13,511 nucleotides of DNA, taken from NCBI GenBank assembly GCA_050697555.1, contig JBOHAD010000063.1, forward strand, positions 1 through 13,511, read 5' to 3'. The DNA is from DASQWP01 sp050697555 (lineage in GTDB: Bacteria > Actinomycetota > Thermoleophilia > Gaiellales > Gaiellaceae). The notes beneath the pieces are model-generated. The model was not told the DNA's origin, made no database searches, and saw only the letters and a program-made list of their open reading frames with translations. Made by a program: the position numbers and the translations under genes. Below are positions 6,334-12,507 of the stretch, piece after piece (position 1 is the first letter of the stretch; each line of letters begins with the position of its first letter).

Positions 6334-6960
6334 CAGCTTCCGCTGACAGAGCCTGAGCATGTGAATGCGATCCACGGGCTCGTCCGCTGGGTGTCCTGGC
6401 AGTCGCGCGAGCGAGAGCCGCACCGGGTTGCGCTGGGGCACGTCCTCCAGCCACCGCCTGGTCCGTACGGGAGCGGCGCGCATCCTTACCTCACCCTCGG
6501 AACGGCGACGGTCGACGGTGTGGTGCTCCGGGTGCCGGCGCGTACGGCACTTCGCTCGGACGAGCGCGGCACTCTGGTCGGAACGGTCCCGGTCGAGGGG
6601 ACGGAGCTTGACTTCCGTTCGGCCCGTGTAATCGCCGACACGAAGCTCGATCACGGCTACACCGATCTCGGGCGCGACGACGTGGGCCTTGCGCGCGTGG
6701 AGCTCAGCTCTGGCGAGGGTGGGACCGGCCTCACCCTCTGGGTCGACGAAGGTTATCCCTACCTCATGGTGTTCACGGGCGACCGTCCGGACGTCAGCCG
6801 CCGTGGCCTTGCCGGCGAGCCCATGACCTGCGCGCCGAACGCCTTCCGGAGCGGGGACGGCCTGATCCGGCTCGAGCCGGGCGCGTCGGTGACGACCGCC
6901 TGGGGGATCGCGCCGCGGTCGCAGCTACAAGACGGTGGTCCTGCCCGAGAGGGGGCATGA
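6334..6960 (+). pseudogene. Aldose 1-epimerase lacking its N-terminal ~100 residues
   Basis: The frame after the DUF1801 stop reads QLPLTEPEHVNAIHGLVRW and runs to the stop at 6958-6960. It matches actinobacterial aldose 1-epimerases (GalM-like, which interconvert alpha and beta anomers of sugars) from the middle to the C-terminus. Numbered from the GTG at 6361, catalytic His5 (NAIHG) and His41 (GAHPYL) and the Glu in GEPMTCAPNAF (E153) are retained, and the C-terminal LEPGASVTTAWGI is intact. The first strands of the beta sandwich, including the substrate-binding Asn-Arg segment, are missing. Only a GTG without a ribosome site could start it. Homology begins within about 30 bp of the DUF1801 stop, so the junction is recent enough to leave the frame undamaged. 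A residual 199-aa product is possible but unlikely to be active. Confidence 0.8.
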
Positions 6961-7270
6961 TCCACTCACGCATGGCGGATGCGGATCGGTTGGCGGACCG
7001 GACCGACCAGCGTCTCCCACGCCGACGCCTGGTCTGCGCGGAGCGGGCGGCGTCGAGTAGCTTCGCGTGCTCTTCGGGAGCCGCAATGCCATCCCACAGC
7101 AGAGCCCGTGCGGGATGACAGCCTCGACGTAATTCGTCAGCAAGGAGAAAATACCTGCAAAACCGCCACTTTTGAATCTCACGCGGGATAACCGCGGGAT
7201 GGAACGCGGCCGGCGGTCGTATGCGCCTAACGAGACAACAGAAGATGTCGGTTTGCAGGATGTGTTCAGC
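6961..7270. other. Non-coding flank of tRNA-Asp repeat copy 2
   Basis: No convincing gene is present. The stretch holds two CCTGCAAA-type motifs in opposite orientation: ACCTGCAAA on the plus strand at 7153-7161 and TCCTGCAAAC on the minus strand at 7251-7260. They lie beyond the 3' end of the tRNA-Asp fragment. The second is also found, degenerate, beside copy 1 (GTTGCAGG, 3392-3399). These could be integrase arm sites; that is inference. Confidence 0.4.
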
Positions 7271-7315
7271 GGGAGCGACGGGACTCGAACCCGCGACCTC
7301 CGGCGTGACAGGCCG
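7271..7315 (-). repeat. tRNA-Asp 3'-half fragment, copy 2
   Basis: The 45 bases are identical to 3409-3453: anticodon loop CTGTCAC with GTC, TpsiC arm and 3' acceptor strand, with no D arm or 5' half. The outermost anticodon-stem pair seen in copy 1 is lost. Upstream on the minus strand, the encoded sequence resembles that at copy 1 (arginine-rich then VTPEVAGSSPVAP), so the homology extends beyond the tRNA. The other strand gives GATGLEPATSGVTGR, a peptide often mis-annotated in actinobacteria. IS110 sits about 60 bp away. Confidence 0.75.
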
Positions 7316-7406
7316 CTTTGGGCGTACCGACGATTGGCGACGATGTACGCGTAATCGCTCTATTCGTGCGGCTTTCTGGGTTCTCGCCGAACCCACTCCG
7401 ACGCTT

Positions 7407-8423
7407 CTATGTTGTCAAGGCGAGCGTCGGCATCTCGCGTAGGCGTCGGTAGAAATAGCGAGCGAGCGCGCGTTTGACGCAGCGGCGTGCTTCCCGAGCG
7501 GTCTTGCCGGCGGCGAGCAGCCGTTGGTAGTAGGCGGCCGTTTCTCCGTGGTGGTGGATCCTGGCGAGGGCGACGACGTGGAGCGCCCAGTTGAGCTGAC
7601 GGTCGCCACCGCGGTTGAGCCGGTGCCTTCGCTGTCGTCCGCTCGAGGCCTCGACCGGGCTGGTGCCGGCGAGGGCGGCGAAGGAAGCCTCGCTCGTCAT
7701 CCGGCTGGGGTCGCCGCTCGAGACGAGGAGCTGCGCACCGCAGACAGGCCCGACGCCGCACTCCTCGAGCAGGTCGGGCGCGACCTCGGCGAGAAGGGCG
7801 GCGAGTCCACGCTCGACCTCGGCGATCTCCTCGGAAAGGCGCGCCACCCGACGGCCGAGCCGGCGCAGCACAGCGGTGACGGCATCCGAGCCGGGCCGAA
7901 GGCGGGCCGCCGCGGCGGCGAGTCGCTCGCCCGAGAGCGCTCCCAGACGATCGCGCACCTGGTCGGGAGCGGTGACGAGCAGCGAGCTCAGCTGGTTGAG
8001 GGCGGCGGTGCGCGCCCGCACGGCGCTTCGACGCTCGAGCAAGAGCAGGCGCAAGTCCTCACGCCAGCCGCCACCACGAGGAATGCTCAGCCCCTCGCCG
8101 GCGACAATCCGTCGGGCAGCCAAGGTCGCGTCGATCAGGTCGCTCTTGCCACGACGACGCTCCTGCCGGCGCGGCCGCTCACACTCCCAGACGAGGACCC
8201 CCGCGCGCTCGAGGAAGCGGACGAGCCCGGCCCCGTAGCTGCCGGCACCCTCGACGGCGAAGACCGGCGAGCCCAGCGCCAGCGCCCAGGAAAGCAAGGA
8301 GCGGTAGCCCGCCGCAGTCGTCTCCACCTCCTGGCTGTCGAGCTCGGCGCCCAACCCGTCGAGAGCGACCGCCACGTGCACGTCCTTGTGCGTGTCAACA
8401 CCGATTGCCACCGTCCCCTCCAT
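7407..8423 (-). CDS. IS110-family transposase (DEDD plus serine recombinase)
   Basis: The gene encodes a 338-aa RNA-guided recombinase-type transposase. The ATG at 8421-8423 is preferred over the GTG one codon earlier because GGAGG (8431-8435 on the minus strand) sits seven bases from it. The RuvC-like N-terminal domain carries D10 (GVDTHKD), E58 (EGAGSYG), D95 and D98 (KSDLIDA). A helical coiled-coil linker spans about 185-215. The C-terminal Transposase_20 domain has GVGPVCGAQLLV and the active-site region AGTSPVEASSGRQRRHRLNR with S260/S261 as the nucleophile candidate, then GGDRQLNWALH. All motifs are intact and the length is normal, so it may be active. In this family the enzyme works with a bridge RNA encoded by the element's leader. 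Confidence 0.95.
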   Translation of the reverse strand: MEGTVAIGVDTHKDVHVAVALDGLGAELDSQEVETTAAGYRSLLSWALALGSPVFAVEGAGSYGAGLVRFLERAGVLVWECERPRRQERRRGKSDLIDATLAARRIVAGEGLSIPRGGGWREDLRLLLLERRSAVRARTAALNQLSSLLVTAPDQVRDRLGALSGERLAAAAARLRPGSDAVTAVLRRLGRRVARLSEEIAEVERGLAALLAEVAPDLLEECGVGPVCGAQLLVSSGDPSRMTSEASFAALAGTSPVEASSGRQRRHRLNRGGDRQLNWALHVVALARIHHHGETAAYYQRLLAAGKTAREARRCVKRALARYFYRRLREMPTLALTT

Positions 8424-8437
8424 CACCTAGCCTCCTT

Positions 8438-8459
8438 GCCGTCGACGTGGTCGACCGGC
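8438..8459 (-). promoter_or_regulatory. Hairpin just upstream of the transposase ribosome site
   Basis: GCCGTCGAC (8438-8446), loop GTG, and GTCGACCGGC (8450-8459) form a 9-bp stem with one bulged base. In the transposase transcript it ends three bases before the Shine-Dalgarno. It may limit transposase translation or mark the boundary between bridge RNA and coding region. Confidence 0.4.
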
Positions 8460-8462
8460 CTG

Positions 8463-8654
8463 GACAGGGCTGTGTCGGGCAAAGGACGCAGGCTTCTATC
8501 AGGTCACCGGCCAGTCGAACGAAGCGACGGCGGGAGACAGGTCGGTTTCAAGGCAAGCAGATCCCGCCAGCATGATTGTGGGTCATCCCGCCGTCGCTTC
8601 GCACTCTCAGCCGCTCATCGGACAGACGGACACCAAAGCGACGCTACACAGCAT
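8463..8654 (-). ncRNA. Candidate IS110 bridge RNA in the element leader
   Basis: IS110-group elements encode their bridge RNA in the LE leader, in transposase sense, so this ~190-nt non-coding stretch is where it should lie. A perfect 16-bp inverted repeat is visible: CGAAGCGACGGCGGGA (8520-8535) and its complement at 8586-8601, enclosing a 50-nt loop. AAGCGACG recurs at 8636-8643 and could pair with the same arm, allowing an alternative fold. The loop holds CAGCATGATTGTG (8568-8580), a near copy of CAGCATGGTTGAG across the element edge (8649-8661). RNA ends and guide assignments are not determined. Confidence 0.45.
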
Positions 8655-8703
8655 GGTTGAGCGAAGCCCGTTTCAGACGTTTGCTGCCCGTTTGCTGCCC
8701 GAG
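8533..8703. repeat. Direct repeat copy B (partner 1-172)
   Basis: This copy contains the outer 122 bp of the IS110 leader and about 50 bp of target flank. The flank ends with tandem TTTGCTGCCCG at 8680-8690 and 8691-8701. Similarity to copy A stops at about 8703. That the flank is also conserved means both IS copies sit in the same kind of target. Confidence 0.85.
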
Positions 8704-8748
8704 CCGGCTGGTCGGGCGGGCCTGTATGGAGGCGCCCGGAAAGACGAC

Positions 8749-8772
8749 TGAGGGCCGCCGAAGCGGCCCTCA
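8749..8772 (-). terminator. Intrinsic terminator of the ECF41 operon
   Basis: TGAGGGCCGC (8749-8758) and GCGGCCCTCA (8763-8772) form a perfect 10-bp stem. On the minus strand the loop is TTCG closed by C-G, a very stable UUCG tetraloop, followed by GTCGTCTTTCC. It lies about 64 bp beyond the sigma gene stop. The plus strand has only a weak T-rich follow-up, so the minus direction is favoured. Confidence 0.65.
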
Positions 8773-8835
8773 ATCCTTGTAGGGCATGGGGATCGCAGTG
8801 GTCGCTATCCAGCTCGAGCCCGCGAGCTGAAGAAT

Positions 8836-9744
8836 CTAGTTCCGCTCGCGCAGAAGCGCGCCCAGGTCGGCCAGCGGCCCCAGGTGCCGCAGCTTGTCCG
8901 GGTTGATGATCGAGCTCACGCTCTGGATCTGGCCCTCCGCGACGTCGAGGATCATCACTTTGATCAGCCTGCCCTCGCGGTCGAAGAACAACGCACCTGG
9001 TTGTCCGTTCACCTCCTCGCGGCGCGAGGTCAAGCCGAGGCGGGTGCCGGCACGCAGCACCGCGATCAGCCTGCGCGCCGCCCTGGCGCGGCCGTGGACC
9101 GCACGTTTGAGGGCGGGTGCCTTGCCGCCGCCGTCGCCGCGGAGCACCACGTCGTGGGCCAGCAGCTCCTCCAGCCCTTCGAGATCGCCCTCCTCGGCGG
9201 CCGCGAAGAAGCGGGTCGCGAGCTTCTCCCGCTGCTCGCGCGAGGCCTCGAACCGGGGGCGCCGCTCCTCCACGTGGCGGCGGGCCCGTGCGACGAGCTG
9301 GCGGGCGTTCTGCTCGCTCGTGCCGACGATCTCCGCGATCCGGTCGTAGGGCTCGTCGAACACGTCGTGCAGCAGGAACGCGGCGCGCTGCTCGGGCGAC
9401 AGGCTCTCGAGCAGGACGAGGAAGGCGAGCGACAGCGAGTCCGCCATCTCGGCCTTGCGGGCGGGATCGTCGTCGGCGCTCGCCACGAGCGGCTCCGGCA
9501 GCCACTCGCCCACGTAGGTCTCGCGCCGGACCCGCGCCGAGCGGAGCTGGTCGAGCGAGAGCCGCGAGACCACCGTCGACAGGTAGGCGCGCGGCGACTC
9601 GATCCGCTCGCCGCCCTCGCGCGCCCGGTGGAGGCGGAGGAACCCCTCCTGCACCACGTCCTCCGCCTCGCTCACGCTGCCGAGCATCCGGTAGGCGATG
9701 GCGAACACCGGCGGGCGGAGCTCGTCGAACTCCTCCTCGGTCAT
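8836..9744 (-). CDS. ECF41-family RNA polymerase sigma factor with SnoaL-like C-terminal domain
   Basis: This 302-aa protein redirects RNA polymerase to its target promoters. Sigma region 2 spans about 8-72 (FAIAYRMLGSVSEAEDVVQE), region 4 about 105-158. ECF41 hallmarks are all readable: WLPEPL at 81-86, DGGGK at 204-208, NGQPG at 246-250 and NPDKL at 281-285 in a ~130-residue C-terminal extension. In ECF41 that extension replaces a separate anti-sigma factor and modulates activity in cis; none is encoded nearby. The ATG at 9744 is three bases after the epimerase stop, so translation is probably coupled. ECF41 factors are typically linked to a carboxymuconolactone decarboxylase, oxidoreductase or epimerase gene; here it is the epimerase. 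The stimulus is unknown. It resembles SigJ of mycobacteria in architecture. Confidence 0.95.
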   Translation of the reverse strand: MTEEEFDELRPPVFAIAYRMLGSVSEAEDVVQEGFLRLHRAREGGERIESPRAYLSTVVSRLSLDQLRSARVRRETYVGEWLPEPLVASADDDPARKAEMADSLSLAFLVLLESLSPEQRAAFLLHDVFDEPYDRIAEIVGTSEQNARQLVARARRHVEERRPRFEASREQREKLATRFFAAAEEGDLEGLEELLAHDVVLRGDGGGKAPALKRAVHGRARAARRLIAVLRAGTRLGLTSRREEVNGQPGALFFDREGRLIKVMILDVAEGQIQSVSSIINPDKLRHLGPLADLGALLRERN

Positions 9745-9747
9745 CGC

Positions 9748-10701
9748 TCAGCCGAGTCCCTGCGCGAAGCCCTGCCGCCAGCTCGCATACCGGAGCTGCC
9801 AGCCGAGCTCGCGCTTTGCCTTCTCATTCGAGGCACCCCGCACCTCGGTCATCATGACAGTCGCCGCCTCGCCGGCCGCCAGCCGCCCCAGCCAGCGTGG
9901 GATGCGCCTCGGTGGCTTGGCACCCAGCGCGCTCGCCAGCACCGGCAGCCACTCCCGCACGGGCGCGGGGTCGTCGTCGACAATGTTGTAGATACCCGGC
10001 TGGCCGTGCTCGACCGCGGCCGCGGTCGCCGCCGCGGCGTCTTCGATGTGGACGTGCGACCAGACGCCACCACCGTCCCCGACGATCGGGAACCGACGCT
10101 TGCGGATCGGCGCCGCCATCACCGCGTCCGGAGCCAGGCTGATCCCGGTCCCCGGACCGTAGAAGCCGCCATAGCGCAACACGAGACCCTCGCCCCACTC
10201 GATCGTCGTCACCGCCTGCTCCAGGTGGAGGATCGCCGCCAGCCCCGGCGCCGGCAGGTCGGGATCGAGGGGATCGGCCTCGGTCTGCACCGGCCCGCCC
10301 GTGCGGGCGAATCGAAAAGCCCCAAAGCTCTGCGCCACGAAGCGCCGTGCCCCCACGGCGCGGCCGGCGGCCAAGAGATGGTCCGTCCCCTCGGTACGCA
10401 GTCGGTTGGTCATGGTGAACGCGACGGAGCGGTCGGGGTGCCGCATGTCACGGGCGCTCATCTCCCCGGACAACGCCGTGAGCTGATGCACGATCACCTC
10501 GGGCTCGGCGGACGCCACCGCCTGGGCGACCGCGTGGGGGTCGAGAGCGTCGGCCACGACCGGGCGCGCCCCCAACGCCCGCAGCCCATCCTGCTTCGAC
10601 GCGCTCCTGGTCATCCCGACCACCTCGTGGCCTCGCGCCACGAGCTGCGGGACGAGCGCTCTGCCGAGAACGCCTGTGGCGCCGGCTACGAAGACCTTCA
10701 T
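9748..10701 (-). CDS. NAD(P)-dependent epimerase/dehydratase-like SDR, ECF41 target partner
   Basis: This 317-aa extended short-chain dehydrogenase-like protein begins with the Rossmann motif VFVAGATGVLGRALV. Later typical elements are GLVLRYGGFYGPGTG, the SHVHIEDAAAA segment and GIYNIVDDDPAPVREWLP. The classical catalytic YxxxK is not evident: the place where YGxSK would fall reads LAAILHLEQAV. It may therefore be an atypical SDR, binding NAD(P) without standard chemistry; the substrate is unknown. The ATG at 10699-10701 has GAGGAG (10707-10712 region) five bases upstream. It is the first gene of the operon, directly under an ECF41-type promoter and followed after 3 bp by the sigma factor, forming the known COE-sigma pair. 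Confidence 0.9.
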   Translation of the reverse strand: MKVFVAGATGVLGRALVPQLVARGHEVVGMTRSASKQDGLRALGARPVVADALDPHAVAQAVASAEPEVIVHQLTALSGEMSARDMRHPDRSVAFTMTNRLRTEGTDHLLAAGRAVGARRFVAQSFGAFRFARTGGPVQTEADPLDPDLPAPGLAAILHLEQAVTTIEWGEGLVLRYGGFYGPGTGISLAPDAVMAAPIRKRRFPIVGDGGGVWSHVHIEDAAAATAAAVEHGQPGIYNIVDDDPAPVREWLPVLASALGAKPPRRIPRWLGRLAAGEAATVMMTEVRGASNEKAKRELGWQLRYASWRQGFAQGLG

Positions 10702-10732
10702 GACTGCTCCTCTCGTCTCATTTACCCTCTCA

Positions 10733-10759
10733 GACGAGATAGAGGCGCCGCCTGTGACA
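10733..10759 (-). promoter_or_regulatory. ECF41-dependent promoter of the epimerase-sigma operon
   Basis: On the minus strand, TGTCACA (10753-10759) is separated by exactly 16 bp from CGTC (10733-10736). This is the published ECF41 promoter signature, and it lies 31 bp before the epimerase ATG. It implies that the sigma factor drives its own operon. Confidence 0.85.
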
Positions 10760-10938
10760 GTGCTCAGCGCTCGGTGCTCAGCGCGCGCACGTCCGCTGAG
10801 CAGACCCCTGTCTTCGCCATCGGGAAGCGGAAGTGTCGTCTGTCCGTGGGCCGGTCAGCCCGACAGTGGAACGCAGCAGTTGGTCGAGTATCACCTCGCT
10901 CCATCGGCCAACTGGCCACACTTGGCCTGAGGTCATCT

Positions 10939-10997
10939 GTTGTCTGTCCAGGCGCGGATTGCGCGTTTTCGCGCTCGTCCGCTCCCATGCAGACAAC
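10939..10997. repeat. Three-tier nested inverted repeat
   Basis: Outer arms are GTTGTCTG (10939-10946) and CAGACAAC (10990-10997). Middle arms are GCGGA (10954-10958) and TCCGC (10978-10982). Inner arms are GCGCG (10961-10965) and CGCGC (10970-10974) around TTTT. The unpaired segments are 7/7 and 2/3 bases. It could be a structured RNA, a terminator-like hairpin or a protein-binding site. Confidence 0.5.
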
Positions 10998-11204
10998 GCA
11001 ATACGCGGATTTGCAGCCTTTTTTCGCTCTTTACTCGTCAGTAAGCGACCGTGCAGCTGCTGCCCGTTTGCTGCCCGAAAGCGCCAGGCTGAGTCAGGCA
11101 CCGCGACGCTTGGCGACGAACTCCTCCAAACGGCCTTATTTGCAGGGTTTTTCGGCTCCGGGGTCAGCCCGGTGCCGCTTGGTTGAGCCAATCGTCCAAC
11201 GACG

Positions 11205-11226
11205 TTTGGGCCACGAGTGGGCCACG
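11205..11226. repeat. Tandem 11-mers beside an apparently unoccupied IS110 target
   Basis: TTTGGGCCACG (11205-11215) is followed by AGTGGGCCACG (11216-11226). They stand 16 bp after GGTTGAGC (11181-11188). The TTTGCTGCCCG pairs at 148-169 and 8680-8701 stand 17 bp after the same GGTTGAGC. The position is conserved but the unit sequence has changed in both repeats together. Confidence 0.6.
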
Positions 11227-11424
11227 ATCTTGCCATGGCAGACAACACCTCGCCCCTGGGCAAAATCGCCTCACGCCTTCTCAGGGCGGTGCGGTAGTTT
11301 GTTTGTGCGGCAGCTATCGGACCTGCATGTCGACGGGCGTTGGTCACGTGGCGGGGTGAGAGAGATTGAGTAGTGCCTGGGTAGCCGTTTCGTCGGCCGC
11401 GTCGGAACGCGTACGGTCGTCCTC

Positions 11425-11628
11425 TTGTGTCCTCCGTTCAGTTGTTCAGCTCGAGCAGTCACGACCGTCAGCCAGACCGAGCTCGGGAAGCTGGCACAGC
11501 GAGTCGAGGAAGCAAGAGATCGACCGCCGGAGGAGCTGGCGCCCTCCTTCTCGCCCTGGGTCATGAAGATGGCGAGGATGCCTGTCCGCGTCGCCGGCTT
11601 CAACAAACTGGCTTCAGTGTCCGCCTGA
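11425..11628 (+). CDS. Small hypothetical protein or gene remnant
   Basis: The frame has G/C-rich third positions from about 11461 to the TGA at 11626-11628, encoding TVSQTELGKLAQRVEEARDR and then a proline-rich, tryptophan-containing end. I do not recognise the family. The only starts are weak (TTG 11425) with no ribosome site, and the first dozen codons look non-coding. It may be the C-terminal remnant of a larger gene or a chance frame. Confidence 0.3.
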   Translation: MCPPFSCSARAVTTVSQTELGKLAQRVEEARDRPPEELAPSFSPWVMKMARMPVRVAGFNKLASVSA

Positions 11629-11708
11629 CTGGGCATCACCGAGACCCAGATGTCTGCGACGGGCTCCGCCTCGTGGGCCTTGCACGACGCTGTGTACGTA
11701 GCACCTTG

Positions 11709-12404
11709 TCACGCGCGTCGGTGCCTTTGACGCTGAGTGCGGGGAGGTACCGGCGTCGTTTCTATCGATCCCGGCGTGGGAACGGGCAGTTCCCGGAGCT
11801 TCTCGAGGGCTCGCTCGTTCTTTCCATCGGGGCTGAGGTCGTCCCACGATTCGATCTCGTCCAGCGTCCGTTGCGCCCACGCCTCGACCGTGTTGAGGAG
11901 GCTGATGAAGAAGTCAACCGCGAGCGCGCGGATGTAGACCTGATCCTGTGTGACTGCCATGCCCTCGAGGAACTCCTGCTTGACCTGTCCACTGAACCGG
12001 AGCATCTCTCGGGCATCGGCGAGCACCAGCTCGAGGGTGGCGATGATCTCGTCCTTGGTCCCCAGAGGTGCTACGAAGAGACGGATCATGGCCTCGAAGT
12101 CCATGGCGAAAGGGGAGACCGGCGTGGCGAGCCACTCTCGTAGCGCCTCTCGCCCCTTCTCGGTGATCGAGTAGACGGTGCGCGCCCTTTTGCCGACGTG
12201 TTCCTTCTTCTCTTCGAGCAGGCCCATCGAAGAGAGGCGTTTCACCTCCCGATAGATGGCGCTTTCGGCTCGCGGCCACACGTATCTGAAGTAGCGAACC
12301 CGCTGTTGCGCCAGCTCGTACGTAGACCAGGGACGCACCGCTACCTGGGCCAGCACCGCATAGGAAGTCGTGGTCAGTCTCGGGGTCATATCTCCTCTTG
12401 ACAT
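11709..12404 (-). CDS. PadR-family transcriptional regulator
   Basis: This 231-aa regulator has an N-terminal PadR winged helix (LTTTSYAVLAQVAVRPWSTY to about 95) with the typical AIYREVKRLSSMGLLEEKKE and wing RARTVYSITEKGREAL. A C-terminal helical dimerisation region runs to about 200, with a Pro/Arg-rich tail. ATG 12402-12404 gives the longest form; ATG 12387-12389, just after GAGGAG, gives five residues fewer but with only two bases of spacing. The first start lies within an operator half-site. It is divergent from the flavoprotein gene at 12508, with tandem operators between, so repression of both genes is likely. The inducer is unknown. Confidence 0.9.
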   Translation of the reverse strand: MSRGDMTPRLTTTSYAVLAQVAVRPWSTYELAQQRVRYFRYVWPRAESAIYREVKRLSSMGLLEEKKEHVGKRARTVYSITEKGREALREWLATPVSPFAMDFEAMIRLFVAPLGTKDEIIATLELVLADAREMLRFSGQVKQEFLEGMAVTQDQVYIRALAVDFFISLLNTVEAWAQRTLDEIESWDDLSPDGKNERALEKLRELPVPTPGSIETTPVPPRTQRQRHRRA

Positions 12405-12426
12405 ACTCCAAACGCGAGTATATCGT
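12398..12426 (+). promoter_or_regulatory. Promoter of the flavin monooxygenase-like gene
   Basis: A perfect TTGACA (12398-12403), a 17-bp spacer, and TATCGT (12421-12426) are visible. The spacer is filled almost exactly by the first PadR-type operator, and the second operator covers the expected start point. Confidence 0.65.
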
Positions 12427-12442
12427 ACTCCAAATTAGAGTA
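12403..12442. promoter_or_regulatory. Two tandem 17-bp inverted-repeat operators
   Basis: Operator 1 is ATACTC (12403-12408), CAAACGC, GAGTAT (12416-12421). Operator 2 is TACTC (12426-12430), CAAATTA, GAGTA (12438-12442). Both are TACTC-N7-GAGTA with CAAA starting the spacer. They are 22 bp apart, about two helical turns, so two dimers would bind the same face. The divergent PadR protein is the obvious ligand. Confidence 0.7.
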
Positions 12443-12507
12443 TAGGCCATGGACCCCAGATGGCCGGGATGCCGAAAGGAGCCCGGCGGGGGCGAGGAGG
12501 TGGCGAT

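Larger units (their letters stand above)
7375..8654 (-). mobile_element. IS110-group insertion sequence, complete
   Basis: The element is about 1.28 kb, with one minus-strand transposase, a ~30-bp 3' side (RE) and a ~230-bp 5' leader (LE). The ends are inferred from 11172-11189. GTGC-S-GCTT lies just left of the element (7366-7374), GGTTGAGC lies just right (8655-8662), and at 11173-11188 these two halves are adjacent with one mismatch. Rejoining the flanks also restores a continuous minus-strand frame (SLNQAARIE). Long LE and short RE fit the IS110 rather than the IS1111 subgroup. No terminal inverted repeats are seen, as usual. Edges are uncertain by a few bases because the core dinucleotide cannot be fixed. 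Confidence 0.7.
10760..11424. other. Non-coding region with repeat-family scars
   Basis: No supported gene is found in this 665-bp stretch. It contains GGCCAA-TGGCCA-TTGGCC repeats (10906-10927), a nested hairpin (10939-10997), TTTGCAGCC (11010-11018), a partial 11-mer tandem (11059-11077), TTTGCAGGG (11139-11147), and the site GCCGCTTGGTTGAGCC (11174-11189) with tandem 11-mers at 11205-11226. Most of these recur around the IS110 and tRNA-Asp fragments. Confidence 0.6.

Noticed and set aside
6361..6960. Loss of the aldose epimerase catalytic glutamate (PGA in place of PGE)
   Set aside because: The catalytic Glu corresponds to that in GEPMTCAPNAF, which is retained; the PGA position is not the general base.
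7172..7442. Small peptides with SGSDGTRTRDL or GATGLEPATSGVTGR
   Set aside because: They are translations of the antisense strand of the tRNA-Asp 3' half and are a common false annotation.
7524..8660. 378-codon plus-strand frame over the transposase
   Set aside because: It is a shadow of the IS110 transposase; no domain is recognisable.
1..8703. Composite transposon bounded by the two IS110 ends
   Set aside because: IS110 elements move singly as circles, the leftmost copy is incomplete in view, and no shared target duplication is expected or seen. Only recombination-mediated loss seems plausible.
8884..11373. 829-codon open frame on the plus strand
   Set aside because: It is antisense to the ECF41 sigma factor and epimerase and composed of low-complexity charged sequence. 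Long antisense frames are expected in high-GC DNA.
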